A stretch of 64,000 nucleotides of DNA from JADJPO01 sp963724535 (GCA_963724535.1 CAVRVD010000015.1:248001-312000); one strand, 5' to 3'; positions 8,822-17,759 are shown, numbered from the stretch's first letter. Notes: generated from the letters alone by a model not told the origin. A program made the numbers and translations.

Positions 8822-8900
8822 TGAGTTGGGCCATGAGTTGGGCCATGAGTTGGGCCTGAGCTGGGCCATGAGTTGGGCCCGGGATTGGGCCCTCGGGCCC
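8822..8900 (+). repeat. Tandem 12-bp repeat array, consensus TGAGTTGGGCCA
   Basis: Six units of 11-12 bp follow one another from 8822 to 8892: TGAGTTGGGCCA twice, a copy lacking the last base, TGAGCTGGGCCA, TGAGTTGGGCCC and GGGATTGGGCCC, with a partial TCGGGCCC after them. Further GGGCCC boxes lie at 8784-8811. The array fills the gap between the divergent pilin-headed toxin gene (start 8746) and the membrane-protein gene (start 8936). Related pairs occur at 12322 and 18053, so it is probably a regulatory array rather than random low complexity. Confidence 0.7.
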
Positions 8901-8935
8901 CGGCGCACGGCGCTGTGCCGTCCTAGCCTGCAGCC

Positions 8936-9361
8936 ATGGCACGAGACCCCTGGGCGCAGCGGACGCCGGTCCAGCAGCGATCCCTGCCCGGGCCGGTGCG
9001 GACCGTGTGGATCGCCCTGCTCGCCCTCGTCATCTTCACCACACTCGTCGTGCTCGGCGGCCTGTTGCTCTTCGACATCACCGCGGAGCTCGTCGGGACC
9101 CTGCTCTGGACGGCGCTACCCGGCATCATCGGGCTCGTCGTGGCCACCAGGATCCCCAGCGGTGGCAGCCGCACGATGTTCTGGTTGGTGATCGCCGTGG
9201 CCGCGCTGTCCCTGCTGGGCGCCCTGGGCACCCTCGCCGACGCCGACCCGCGGGGCATAACCCAGCTTGTCATCCCGGTCGTCCTGCTGGTCGCCGTGAC
9301 CCGACCCGCCGCCCGCCGCTACTTCTCGGGCGACCCCGCGGACGACGCCTACCGCTATTGA
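8936..9361 (+). CDS. Small membrane protein, about four transmembrane helices
   Basis: 141 residues with a short polar N-terminus and about four hydrophobic segments (WIALLALVIFTTLVVLGGLL, TLLWTALPGIIGLVVA, FWLVIAVAALSLLGAL, ITQLVIPVVLLVAV). No family recognised. The ATG at 8936 has no clear ribosome-binding site; it lies 43 bp after the last full 12-bp repeat unit. It ends convergently with the DUF192 gene, the two overlapping by 7 bp. Its place in the Tad region suggests an accessory envelope role, which is inference. Confidence 0.6.
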   Translation: MARDPWAQRTPVQQRSLPGPVRTVWIALLALVIFTTLVVLGGLLLFDITAELVGTLLWTALPGIIGLVVATRIPSGGSRTMFWLVIAVAALSLLGALGTLADADPRGITQLVIPVVLLVAVTRPAARRYFSGDPADDAYRY

Positions 9362-9723
9362 GAGGCCGCCTCGCGGACCTGCAGGGTGCGTCCCGGGCGA
9401 ATCCCCCACTCGGCCAGCCGGCCCACCTCGGCCTCCAGGACCCAACGCGCCCGCAGCCGCGGCAGCCCCAGCCGGTGCCGGGCCATGGTGCCGACCGCCA
9501 GGACCCGACCGGAGCGGGCCACGTAGGCGACGTCGATCGGGAAGGACATCCCGAAGGTGTGCACCGAACTGGCCGGTTCCAGCACCAGTCCGGTCGCGAT
9601 CCCGTCCCGTCCGAGCAGCCCCCGGCTGCGCTGCGCGAACGTCCGGGCGACCTCGACCGGACCGATCGGCGTCCCGTCCAGGTACAACGTCCCTGAGACA
9701 GATCGCTCACCATTCGTGGTCAA
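9355..9723 (-). CDS. DUF192 family protein
   Basis: 122-residue DUF192 protein. The family pattern is present: an RTFAQRSRGLLGRDGI opening, SVHTFGMSFPIDVAYVARSG in the middle, and VLEAEVGRLAEWGIRPGRTL at the end. Function is not established; in actinobacteria such genes often sit beside Tad pilus genes, as here. The only in-frame start giving a full domain is a TTG at 9723, with GGGGGCGAG a few bases upstream. It may be expressed divergently from the envelope-protein gene at 9803. Confidence 0.75.
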   Translation of the reverse strand: MTTNGERSVSGTLYLDGTPIGPVEVARTFAQRSRGLLGRDGIATGLVLEPASSVHTFGMSFPIDVAYVARSGRVLAVGTMARHRLGLPRLRARWVLEAEVGRLAEWGIRPGRTLQVREAASQ

Positions 9724-9802
9724 CTGCTCGCCCCCCGTGCGTTCGTCGGGTCTTGGTACGGTTCGTCGCGAATCGACCGAGGTCAGCCTAGGGGGAGAGG
9801 CG

Positions 9803-11143
9803 ATGGGCTACGCGACGACGCGGCCCCCACGACGCCCTCACCTGCCCGCGCTGCGCCGCGGCCGGTCCCGCCGGAGCAGCGAGCCCTCCGCAGCGCGGAC
9901 CCTGGCCACCGCGGCGGCCTGCGTCGGGCTGGTCGGGGCCACCGTGGCCTGGTCGGCACCGGCTGCTCACTGGGTTCGGGATGCTGCCTGCGGCACCGGA
10001 CCCGGCAGCTGCGCGCCACCGCTGTACCAGGTCAGCGACCTCGGCCGGTGCCGCGTGATCAGCCGGGCGAACGGCGTCACCGAGGACGCCGTGGTGTTCT
10101 CCGACGACGTCAGGGGCACCCAGGGCCTGCGGCTGAGCCGACGCGTGGACCGGGACGCAGTGGTGACGTGGACCGTCGAGCAGGACGGCGACCAGTCCGG
10201 ACTCGTCGAGCTGCGCAGCTTCGCCGAACGCAGGAGCGCCGACCGGTACACCCTCGCGGTGACCCGAGCCGATGGCCGGAGCCTGGTCCAGCGCGCCGAC
10301 GGCACCGGCCTGGCCGGGCGGCTCACCGACCGGATCGACGCACCGGGCCTGGACGGCGCGCCGGCACCGTCCGCGCTGGTGGTGACCGGTACGGGTGGGG
10401 GGTCCGACCGGTCACCCGAGCTGACCCCGCCGAGCCTGCCGGGGCCGGGTCCCGGTAGCGATCCCCTGCTGGTGACCTGGTACGCCGCCCCGCAGCGGCC
10501 CGACCAGCTGCACCGGCTGCGCACCGTCTGGGAGCTGGACTGGTCGAGCGCGCAGGAGCTCACCCTCGCTGCGCCCGGTGGCAGCGGCCGGTTCCTGCTG
10601 GCGCTGACCCAGGCCCGCGACGGCGTCCCGCTCTACCTCGAGCTCGAGGTCGCCGGCGACCTCGCCGCCCGGTTGGCTCCGCCGACGTCGGGCGAGGCGT
10701 TCGCCGACCCGCTCAGCCGGCGTCCGGGAGATCCGTCGGTACCTGCCGGCGCCCACGCCGGGCGGCTGGTCATCTCGGTGAACCTCGCGGTGGCCGGGAC
10801 CCGGGAGCTGGGCGCCGCCCTCACCGAGTTGGTCGGCGCTTCGCTGTTCCCGGCACCGACCACCGCCGCCGCACCGGACGACCCGCGCTCAGTCGCCACG
10901 CAGGCGGGCCGCAGCCGCCGCGAAGCCCAGTTCTCGTCCCTGGTCGGTGCACTGCTCGCCGTGGATCGGGGCATGGCGGGCACCTCGGCCACCCTGCACG
11001 AGATGCGCGTCCCCCCCGGCCGACCCACACAGGTGATCGTGACCAGGGCCGGCCGGCTCACCTTCGACGACGCGCTTCCGGCAGCGGACTACTACCTGGC
11101 CCGGTCGGCCGGTTTCGTGAAATGGCAGGAGTGCACCCAGTGA
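9803..11143 (+). CDS. Membrane-anchored extracytoplasmic protein, paralogue of the 12391 protein
   Basis: 446 residues. A basic N-terminus and one membrane segment (ARTLATAAACVGLVGATVAW, about residues 31-50) are followed by a long export-side region with paired cysteines (CGTGPGSCAPP). The ATG at 9803 has a strong site, GGGGGAGAGG, just upstream. Residues of about 60-130 match the corresponding part of the 12391 protein: a GSCA turn, VS..C, FS, then LSRRVDRDAVVTWTVEQ against LTRSVDRDGKETWSVEE. This copy lacks the prepilin G/xxxxE motif. It begins a run of five plus-strand genes and overlaps the next by 4 bp (GTGA). Function unknown. Confidence 0.65.
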   Translation: MGYATTRPPRRPHLPALRRGRSRRSSEPSAARTLATAAACVGLVGATVAWSAPAAHWVRDAACGTGPGSCAPPLYQVSDLGRCRVISRANGVTEDAVVFSDDVRGTQGLRLSRRVDRDAVVTWTVEQDGDQSGLVELRSFAERRSADRYTLAVTRADGRSLVQRADGTGLAGRLTDRIDAPGLDGAPAPSALVVTGTGGGSDRSPELTPPSLPGPGPGSDPLLVTWYAAPQRPDQLHRLRTVWELDWSSAQELTLAAPGGSGRFLLALTQARDGVPLYLELEVAGDLAARLAPPTSGEAFADPLSRRPGDPSVPAGAHAGRLVISVNLAVAGTRELGAALTELVGASLFPAPTTAAAPDDPRSVATQAGRSRREAQFSSLVGALLAVDRGMAGTSATLHEMRVPPGRPTQVIVTRAGRLTFDDALPAADYYLARSAGFVKWQECTQ

Positions 11144-12276
11144 GGGACCAGATGGACGACCACTCGGACGCGAGCGCAGACCAGCAGTTCCGGTTCATCG
11201 ACATGAGCCGGTTCGACAGGCCGCCCCCCCTGCCACCGGAGCAGCCGCCGGACCGCCCTTCGGCGCTCGGCCAACCGCCGCTCGACCGGAACAGCACGCC
11301 GACCCGGGCGGTGCCGCCTCGCCCGGAGCGCACTAGGATCACCACCGATCCGCCTCCTGCGCACGTGCGTGGCAGCGCCGCGGCGTCCCACCCCGGCGCA
11401 ACCACGGTGGCCGCGGACCATCGCGTCGCGGTCTCGTTGGACTGCGACTTCGTCGTCGCCGACGACCCGGCCGTGTGGCCCGACGCGCACGGGTCGACGG
11501 CGGCGCTGCTGGACCTACCCGAGCGTGACCGGCTGCCCGCCCTGGAGGTGCTGACCACCTCGCGGCGGCGGCTGGTGGTCATCGTGGCCCGGGCACAGGA
11601 GGAACCTGTTCGGGCACTGGTGGCGGGTGCTCGGAGCCTGTTCGACGCCCGAGTGGCCGTCGTCCGGATCGACCACGGCCCCGCTCTGCGCGCCGCGGCG
11701 GCGTTGATCGGCCAGCTGACGACGGCACCATCGCCGGCTGCCCGACCGGTGGCGGAGATCATCGATCGGCTGCCGTCGCTGTGCCAGCAGCTGGGCCATC
11801 TTGTGCTGCTGCGCTCGGTCCACCGGGTCGACCACCCGGCGGTCGGCTTCGCCCAGCACCTGTTCTCGTATCTGCCGGGTCGGCGGCTGTTCGTGCTCCA
11901 GACGACCCCGCAGGGCGGCATCGCACGCATCACCAGGAAGGGGGAGTTCCGGCCCGCCAGCGCGCAGTTCCTCCCGTTCCGGTTCGATGAGGCCCACGGG
12001 GTGACGGTCGGCCTGCTGGGACCGCGACCGCTACCGGACGGTCTGCTGGACCGGCTGGGGGTCGACGCGGTGCCGACGCCGATGCCGGTCACGGTGTCCC
12101 CGGCGTCCTCCTGGCCGGACGACGAGGCGACCGAGGTCGTGCTGATGCCCCAGAACGTCGCCGGCTGGGTGCGCGCCCAGCTGCCCACGCCGGAGACCTG
12201 GCCCTGCCGCTGGTGTGCCGAACCGCTGGCCGCGCCGATCCGCTCCTGCCCGTTCTGCGCCGACACCCTTACCTGA
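11140..12276 (+). CDS. Unknown protein with C-terminal zinc-ribbon-like cysteines
   Basis: About 378 residues from the GTG at 11140, which overlaps the TGA of the preceding gene and has CAGGAG nine bases upstream. No signal peptide or membrane helix is evident, so it is probably cytoplasmic. The first 90 residues are Pro-rich and look disordered. The middle is an alpha/beta region (RRLVVIVARAQEEPVRALVA, GHLVLLRSVHRVDHPAV). The end carries CRWCAEPLAAPIRSCPFC, a CxxC...CxxC pair able to hold one zinc. It is translationally coupled to the secreted paralogue before it, so it could be a cytoplasmic partner or chaperone; this is inference. Confidence 0.55.
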   Translation: MRDQMDDHSDASADQQFRFIDMSRFDRPPPLPPEQPPDRPSALGQPPLDRNSTPTRAVPPRPERTRITTDPPPAHVRGSAAASHPGATTVAADHRVAVSLDCDFVVADDPAVWPDAHGSTAALLDLPERDRLPALEVLTTSRRRLVVIVARAQEEPVRALVAGARSLFDARVAVVRIDHGPALRAAAALIGQLTTAPSPAARPVAEIIDRLPSLCQQLGHLVLLRSVHRVDHPAVGFAQHLFSYLPGRRLFVLQTTPQGGIARITRKGEFRPASAQFLPFRFDEAHGVTVGLLGPRPLPDGLLDRLGVDAVPTPMPVTVSPASSWPDDEATEVVLMPQNVAGWVRAQLPTPETWPCRWCAEPLAAPIRSCPFCADTLT

Positions 12277-12321
12277 CAACGGCGTCCCGGACCTGCCCCC
12301 GACCCGCATGATCCCTCTGGC

Positions 12322-12344
12322 GGGTTGGGTCCGGGATTGGGTCC
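12322..12344 (+). repeat. Two copies of the 12-bp box upstream of a pilin-headed gene
   Basis: GGGTTGGGTCC followed by GGGATTGGGTCC, ending 46 bp before the ATG at 12391. The second unit differs from a unit of the 8822 array (GGGATTGGGCCC) by one base. A GTGGACCC and a GGGCCC box follow. A shared binding site is inferred. Confidence 0.55.
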
Positions 12345-12390
12345 GTGGACCCTGTGGTCGGGCCCGGCGACGCGAGCAGGATGCCCGACC

Positions 12391-13794
12391 ATGCAGGGCT
12401 TGTCGCGGCGACGGACGTGCAGGGACGACGGCCAGACGTCGGGTGAGTTCGCAGGTCTGATCGTCCTTGTCGCGATGGTCATCGGGGTGCTGGCGCCGGC
12501 CGGGTTCGGCGACCAGATCGCGCAGGGCCTGCACGCTGCGATCTGTCGGATCGTCGGTGGCTCCTGCGCAGCGGGCGGCCCCCAAGCGGTCAGCCACGTC
12601 CCCGAGGAGTGCACCACCCTGTCCTCGGCGCGCAACGTGAACGCCGAGATCTCGGTCTTCAGCGTCAAGCTGGACGGCGGGGTCACCCTGACGCTCACCC
12701 GCAGCGTCGACCGTGACGGCAAGGAGACCTGGTCGGTCGAGGAGCAGCGGGACGGCGGTCTGGGGCTGACCGCGATGACTCCCGGCGGCGGGGTGAGCGT
12801 GAACGGTCGTGGTGTCAAGGCCGAGGCGGAGGGGAGCGTCTCGCTGGCCGGTGGTGGTGGCCGCAAGTACGTCTTCGACTCCGAGGCCGCGGCGCGTGAC
12901 TTCCTCACCACCGCGACGCACCAGATCGCCAAGGACGCGGCGGCGGGCGGCAGTCCCCTGACCATGTTCGGGCCGGGTCGCGACGCGGCGATGTGGCTGA
13001 TGGACAAGATCGACGGCCGGTCCTACGACCCCCCGTCCGCACAGGAGACCTGGATCGAGGGCGGGCTGAAGGTCGACGGCTCGGCGGACTTCAAGAGCGG
13101 TGCCCTGGATGCCGGGGTGGAGGGCAGCGCCGCGGCACTGATCGGTGCCCGACAGAACCACGCGACCGGCCGGACCACCTGGTACTTCTCCACCTCCCGG
13201 GACGTGGCCGGCAGCCTGGGACTCGCCGGCGGCGTGGTCAGCGGCTCTGGCGCGACGGACGCCGAGGTCGTGGTCGGCATCGAGATCGACGACGCGACCG
13301 GCGCGCCGACCCGGGCCTCGGTCTCGGTCAACGGGACCTTGGCGGGGGGACTGACCGGCTCCCTGGCCGGCGGCGGTGCACAGACCCTCAGTGAGATCGC
13401 CCGGAGCGCGAGCGTGACCAGCCGGGACGGCGTGCACGGCACGGCCGAGCTGGCGCTGGACCTCACCCAGGGCGAGAACCTCCGGGTGTTCGCCGACGCC
13501 ACCCGGTCCTTCGGCGTGCCGATGCTTCAGGAGTACGCCGGGCCGCAACGGCTCTCCCCCACCGACGGGGTCACTGAGCTGTACCGGCTCTTCGACGAGG
13601 GGGCCCCCGGCACGTCGCTGGGGGTGGTGACCTACGACCACACCGAGGACTCCTTCGCCGCCGAGGCCTCGGGCGGTGCCGGAGTGCGGTTCGGGCTCGG
13701 CGGGGGGTTCGGAACGACCGATCGCCAGGTGACCGGTGGCTCCTACTACGAACCGGGTCGCGGCATGGTGCCTTGGCTGCAGTGCTCGATGTGA
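12391..13794 (+). CDS. Large protein with Flp-type prepilin head and Gly-rich extracellular region
   Basis: 467 residues from the ATG at 12391. The head (SRRRTCRDDG, then QTSGEFAG and a hydrophobic helix) has the Flp/TadE processing pattern: Gly14, Glu at +5, then about 18 apolar residues. The mature part would be about 450 residues, ten times a normal Flp pilin. After the head come CRIVGGSCAAGG, a segment homologous to the 9803 protein, and a long Gly/Ser-rich beta-type region with repeating patterns (DGSADFKSGALDAGVEGSAA, SVNGTLAGGLTGSLAGGGA). It ends in PWLQCSM, and the cysteines suggest disulfides outside the cell. It may be a minor pilin, a pilus-tip adhesin or Tad-exported cargo. Confidence 0.65.
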   Translation: MQGLSRRRTCRDDGQTSGEFAGLIVLVAMVIGVLAPAGFGDQIAQGLHAAICRIVGGSCAAGGPQAVSHVPEECTTLSSARNVNAEISVFSVKLDGGVTLTLTRSVDRDGKETWSVEEQRDGGLGLTAMTPGGGVSVNGRGVKAEAEGSVSLAGGGGRKYVFDSEAAARDFLTTATHQIAKDAAAGGSPLTMFGPGRDAAMWLMDKIDGRSYDPPSAQETWIEGGLKVDGSADFKSGALDAGVEGSAAALIGARQNHATGRTTWYFSTSRDVAGSLGLAGGVVSGSGATDAEVVVGIEIDDATGAPTRASVSVNGTLAGGLTGSLAGGGAQTLSEIARSASVTSRDGVHGTAELALDLTQGENLRVFADATRSFGVPMLQEYAGPQRLSPTDGVTELYRLFDEGAPGTSLGVVTYDHTEDSFAAEASGGAGVRFGLGGGFGTTDRQVTGGSYYEPGRGMVPWLQCSM

Positions 13795-13908
13795 AACGCG
13801 CGATTGAGGCGCCGGGGCACGATGGGTGGGTATCTCGGCATGCGGCCGATCCGGGACGACTGGTGTGATGGGTCCGCACTGTCGGATCCGAGGGAGCTGA
13901 GGAGTCGC

Positions 13909-14619
13909 GTGCCCTTTCACCGCCTGGCCCGCAGCGCCGCCCTGATCGCCCTGTGCTCCGCCTGCTCCGCCTCCGGGACAGGCGATGGGGCGGCACCGCC
14001 GCAGCCCTCGAGCGGGTCGGGCGGCGAGTCGTCCGCGAACGCCTCGACCACGCCACCGGACGGCACGGCCCCCTCCGGCAGCGAGATCCGCGGCGCCGCC
14101 TACCGGTTCCAGCTGCCGCAGGACCCCGCGTACACCCTGTTCGACGAGTACGTGCGCGCCCAGGACGGCCAACACGGTCGCCGGTGGCGCTGGTCGCCGT
14201 CCGGTGAGGCACCGTTCTGCTACGTCCATGCGGTCGAGCAGCCGAACTACACCGCGGAGTTCCCGCAGTCGTCCATCGACCTGTTCCAGGCCCGCAAGAG
14301 CCCCAACGACACGGTGCTGCGCAACGAGGTCGTCGACCCGCCGCCGGCCGGCGCCGCGGCAGCGGTCGCCCAGGAGATGTCCAGCCAGATGACCCTGGAC
14401 GACGGCACCCCCGTCGTTCTGCGCGGGGTCATTCGGGAGCAGCTCACCCCGGGAGGCACGCTCCTGCAGCTGATCTCCTCGGCCCCCGAGGAGCTCCTCC
14501 AGACCTGCCGGATCGCCGACATCGCCGACTCCTTCGCCCCGACCGGTGGCGAAGCACCCACCGACCCGCCGCAGCCGGCACCGCCACCGGGCACCTCCTC
14601 GTCCGGTGCGAGCGCGTGA
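13909..14619 (+). CDS. Secreted protein, possible lipoprotein
   Basis: 236 residues from the GTG at 13909, preceded by GCTGAGGAG; the longer in-frame ATG at 13804 has no comparable site. The N-terminus (RLARSAALIALCSACSASG) is a short signal peptide with two cysteines, an imperfect lipobox. A Ser/Gly/Pro-rich linker precedes a compact domain of about 150 residues, YRFQLPQDPAYTLFDEYVR to ADIADSFAPTGG, containing two cysteines. A Pro-rich tail ends the protein. Family not recognised. It overlaps the next gene by 4 bp. Confidence 0.6.
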   Translation: MPFHRLARSAALIALCSACSASGTGDGAAPPQPSSGSGGESSANASTTPPDGTAPSGSEIRGAAYRFQLPQDPAYTLFDEYVRAQDGQHGRRWRWSPSGEAPFCYVHAVEQPNYTAEFPQSSIDLFQARKSPNDTVLRNEVVDPPPAGAAAAVAQEMSSQMTLDDGTPVVLRGVIREQLTPGGTLLQLISSAPEELLQTCRIADIADSFAPTGGEAPTDPPQPAPPPGTSSSGASA

Positions 14620-15251
14620 GGACCTCCCGCAGCGCGCCGGCGCTGGTCGTGGCGCTCGCCGCGGTCGCTGTCGTGGTGGTCGTGCTGACCGCAGGCGCGT
14701 TCGTGCTGGCGCGGGCAACCGGTGGGGACCGTGGCCCGCAGGCGGAGGTCTCGCTGAGCATCACGCATACCGCGGGGCGGTCCGAGGTCACTCAGACGGT
14801 CCGACCGACTGCGGACGGCGAGCTGCCGGAGACGGTGACCCTGACGCTGCCGCAACGGGTCCAGGGCGTGGCCAGCCCGGACTTCCAGTACGAGTCGGTC
14901 ACCGACGGCACCGGACGCGCCCTGGACATCGTCCCCGTTCCGGACCGTTTCGGCCACCAGGTCACCGCCCGCCGGACAGGCACCGGCGAGCTGTCGGTGA
15001 CCCTCGTCGTCCGCGACGAGCCGAGCGGTCCGGTGGTGCCCAACGCCACGTTCACCGGGGTCGTCATCACCCGGGTCCGCGTCGAGGCTGAGCCCGCGGG
15101 ATGGCGGTGCCTGACCCTGCGGTCCTCCAAGTCGACCATGCTGTTCCGACCGTGCACCTGGGACGGTGCGGTCCTGCCCGGGCAGAGCAACAGCCTCGGC
15201 CAGCTGCGCTGGCAGTCGCCCGGTGCCGCCCTGCCCACGGTGACCTCGTGA
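14616..15251 (+). CDS. Single-pass membrane-anchored protein of unknown function
   Basis: 211 residues from a GTG that overlaps the upstream stop (GTGA). One N-terminal membrane segment (ALVVALAAVAVVVVVLTAGAF) is followed by an extracytoplasmic beta-rich domain (AEVSLSITHTAGRSEVTQTV, VTLTLPQRVQGVASPDF) with two cysteines near the end. No domain assigned. The tight overlap with the preceding putative lipoprotein suggests the two products act together at the cell surface. Confidence 0.55.
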   Translation: MRTSRSAPALVVALAAVAVVVVVLTAGAFVLARATGGDRGPQAEVSLSITHTAGRSEVTQTVRPTADGELPETVTLTLPQRVQGVASPDFQYESVTDGTGRALDIVPVPDRFGHQVTARRTGTGELSVTLVVRDEPSGPVVPNATFTGVVITRVRVEAEPAGWRCLTLRSSKSTMLFRPCTWDGAVLPGQSNSLGQLRWQSPGAALPTVTS

Positions 15252-15356
15252 GCCAGCGTCGTGATCACCTGGACATGCTCATCTAGGGTGGCGGTCACCG
15301 GATCGGTAGGTTTGGTGCATCTGGGGTGGCGAGACCGTCACGGAGAGGACCACAGC

Positions 15357-17027
15357 GTGCTGAAGGCGCCTGGACGCACGGGTCTGCACGGCGCCACCAT
15401 GCTGGCCGCGGCGCTGGCCCTGACGGCCTGCACCGGTGGGTCGAACGACCCGCCCTCCCCCGAGCAACCCACCACCCGGACCTCGGCGACGGCGTCGCTC
15501 GACGCCTCGCCCAGTCCGTCGAGCTGGGACGTGCAGCCGGTGTGGGAGGGCGAGGTCCACCTGCGGCTCTACGACGAGGTGCCGGTGACCATGCGCCTGT
15601 ACCCGTTGCAGCGGATCGGTGACCACGTGCTGCTCACGGTGGACTACACACCCCAGGGGCCGGCCGGTCAGCGCGTCACCATCGCCCGGCCGTTCTGTCC
15701 GCTGGTGCCGTGTCGCACCATCGCTTCCGGCGCCAACGAGATGCTCGCCGTGTCCCTCGTCGACCCGGTCGGCCAGGTGCGCTACGGGCCGATGCGCGCA
15801 GCCACACCGGGCGTGGGGGGCTCCCCGGTCCTGTACGGCAGCATGACCAACCGCAGCGCCAAGCTGGTCGGGACCACCTACCGGTACGGGGTGTTCTTCC
15901 CCGACCCCGGTCTGCCCGCGATGTCGGTGGACCTGGTGAATGCCGGAGCGGTCCCGGGGGTCCCCATTGTGGACGAGGAGCGGACCGCGCCGGGGCTGGT
16001 GGTGGATGGTTCGCAGGCCGGCGACCCGACGCCCAATCCCTCCATCGAGACCGGCTCGGGTGACACACCCGACCTGGTCACCTTCCCGGCGACCCGCCCC
16101 GGCGCCGACGCGGTGGCCGACCTCCACCAGCTCGTGGCGCCGATCGTTGGCGGTGAGGTCACCGACTACACCGGGACGGTGAACCTGAATGCCGACGTGT
16201 TGTTCGCGTTCAACTCCGCCACCCTGACCGCGAAGGCCAAGAACGTGCTGGGCCGCGCCGTCCAGGTGCTGGCCGACAAGGCCGACCCGACCAAGCCCCT
16301 GGCGGTCACCGGGCACACCGACAACGTCGGGACGAACGCGTACAACGACAGGCTGTCCGCAGCGCGCGCCAAGGCCGTCGCCGCCGCGCTGCAGACCGAC
16401 CCCGCCACCAGCGGCTGGCGGCTGCAGGTGAGCGGCAGGGGGGAGTCGGAGCCGGTCGTCCCGAACATGACGCCCGACGGCACGGACGACCCCGCCGGAC
16501 GCGCCCTGAACCGTCGCGTCGAGATCGCCTACACCCCCAAGCCCGCGCCGGCCCCCAGCACGGCATCCTCGGCCGGTGCCAGCCCCACCCACACCAGCCC
16601 CGCATCCCTCGCCGTGCCCACCCCGGCCGCGACCGTCGGACCGATCGATGTCAAGAGCCACGGCACCTTCGGCGGAGCAGTCACCGCGCTGGTCGACCCG
16701 GTCGTGGTGGACGGAGGCCTGGCCCTGATCAGGCTGTCCGTCACCCCGGAGAAGGAGATGCTGCACACCGACGCCTTCAGTCGGCTGGCGGCCTCGACCG
16801 ACACGGGACTGTTCCGTCTCGTCGACCCGAAGACCACCACGAGCTACCTCGCGGCCCATGACGAGGGCGACGAGGACCGGGTCCTCGGCAGCGAGGGCGG
16901 CTTCACCATGCACCCGGGTCGCGGGTACACCTTCTTCGTGTACACCGCGGCGCCCCCGGCCGACCTGAGCGAGATCACCGTCGACCTCGGCCCGCTCGGC
17001 ACGACCACGGTTCCGCTCCAGCGCTGA
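15357..17027 (+). CDS. OmpA-domain lipoprotein
   Basis: 556 residues. The GTG at 15357 is chosen because CGGAGAGGA lies 7 bases upstream and a clean signal with lipobox LTAC follows (cysteine near residue 24). Next is a Ser/Thr/Pro linker, then a domain of about 250 residues, then an OmpA-type peptidoglycan-binding domain: VLFAFNSATLTAKA, GHTDNVGTNAYNDRLSAARAKAV and GRALNRRVEIAY, near residues 280-385. A Pro/Ala linker and a final beta-rich domain follow. A lipid-anchored OmpA domain in a Gram-positive would tie membrane to wall, useful for anchoring a pilus base. It ends 27 bp from the convergent TadG-like gene. Confidence 0.75.
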   Translation: MLKAPGRTGLHGATMLAAALALTACTGGSNDPPSPEQPTTRTSATASLDASPSPSSWDVQPVWEGEVHLRLYDEVPVTMRLYPLQRIGDHVLLTVDYTPQGPAGQRVTIARPFCPLVPCRTIASGANEMLAVSLVDPVGQVRYGPMRAATPGVGGSPVLYGSMTNRSAKLVGTTYRYGVFFPDPGLPAMSVDLVNAGAVPGVPIVDEERTAPGLVVDGSQAGDPTPNPSIETGSGDTPDLVTFPATRPGADAVADLHQLVAPIVGGEVTDYTGTVNLNADVLFAFNSATLTAKAKNVLGRAVQVLADKADPTKPLAVTGHTDNVGTNAYNDRLSAARAKAVAAALQTDPATSGWRLQVSGRGESEPVVPNMTPDGTDDPAGRALNRRVEIAYTPKPAPAPSTASSAGASPTHTSPASLAVPTPAATVGPIDVKSHGTFGGAVTALVDPVVVDGGLALIRLSVTPEKEMLHTDAFSRLAASTDTGLFRLVDPKTTTSYLAAHDEGDEDRVLGSEGGFTMHPGRGYTFFVYTAAPPADLSEITVDLGPLGTTTVPLQR

Positions 17028-17054
17028 GAGCGCCCGCCCGGTGGGCGAGGCGAC

Positions 17055-17759
17055 CTATTCGATGATCTCGATCCGCATCGCGTTGCGGGCCATGGTCAGG
17101 ATCGGCTGCGGTGGCCCGACGGCGGCCGGAGCGGTCCACGGCTCGAGGTCCAGCGACCGCAGGGTGAGCGCGTCGCCCTGGGTGAAGCAGCGGCTGGGCG
17201 AGCCGAGGCTGCGGACTGCGGCGTCGGTGATCCAGCGGGCCAGCGCGCCGCGCACGCCGGGCTGAACAGGGCAGCGGTCGAGCACCACCCGGGCGTGAGC
17301 CGTTGCCTCTGCGCGGGAGGCCGAGGCATCGACCGGGCCGTCGACCACCTCGCCCACGGGTGCCACGACCCGGGTACGCGCGCCGACACCCGTCGTGCCG
17401 ACCACGAGCCCGGATCCGCAGGAGAACGGGGACCGGTGCGGGTTGCCTTGCCAGTTGCGCTGCGCGGCGGCACAGGCCTCGGCCTGCACCCGCAGCGGCG
17501 CCGGGATCACCGACGCGAAGATGGGCGTGGCCCACGCATGCGGAATGGTGCGCGACGTCGCCCAGACCCGGTTGTCGCGCAGGTTCTGCGCGGCGGCGAC
17601 GGCCGCGGAGTCCGCTGCGGTGCGGGCCTGGGTCTTCTGCTCCGCGGCGCTGCCGACCTGGGCTGAGACCAGGGCGAGGAACAGTATCGCGACCACGCCA
17701 AGGAGCAGGGCCAGTGCGATCTGGCCCTGCTCCCGATGTGGTCGAGGCGTGCGGTTCAT
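17055..17759 (-). CDS. TadE/TadG-like Flp pilus assembly protein
   Basis: 234 residues from the ATG at 17759, whose A is also the last base of the flp stop codon (TGATG). The N-terminus is a pilus-assembly type membrane helix (QIALALLLGVVAILFLALVSAQ) followed by the typical AAEQKTQARTAADSAAVAAAQ stretch. The extracytoplasmic part has several cysteines. The usual pseudopilin Glu at +5 is absent (QIALA), which is more like TadG than TadE. Direct coupling to flp supports a role in pilus assembly. Confidence 0.75.
   Translation of the reverse strand: MNRTPRPHREQGQIALALLLGVVAILFLALVSAQVGSAAEQKTQARTAADSAAVAAAQNLRDNRVWATSRTIPHAWATPIFASVIPAPLRVQAEACAAAQRNWQGNPHRSPFSCGSGLVVGTTGVGARTRVVAPVGEVVDGPVDASASRAEATAHARVVLDRCPVQPGVRGALARWITDAAVRSLGSPSRCFTQGDALTLRSLDLEPWTAPAAVGPPQPILTMARNAMRIEIIE

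Noticed and set aside
8822..8900. CRISPR array
   Set aside because: Repeat units are 12 bp and directly abutting with no spacers, and no cas genes are nearby.
12031..14718. Minus-strand open frame of 895 codons across the envelope operon
   Set aside because: Antisense to three plus-strand genes with signal peptides and coupled starts; composition is Arg/Gly/Ala-rich and non-protein-like.
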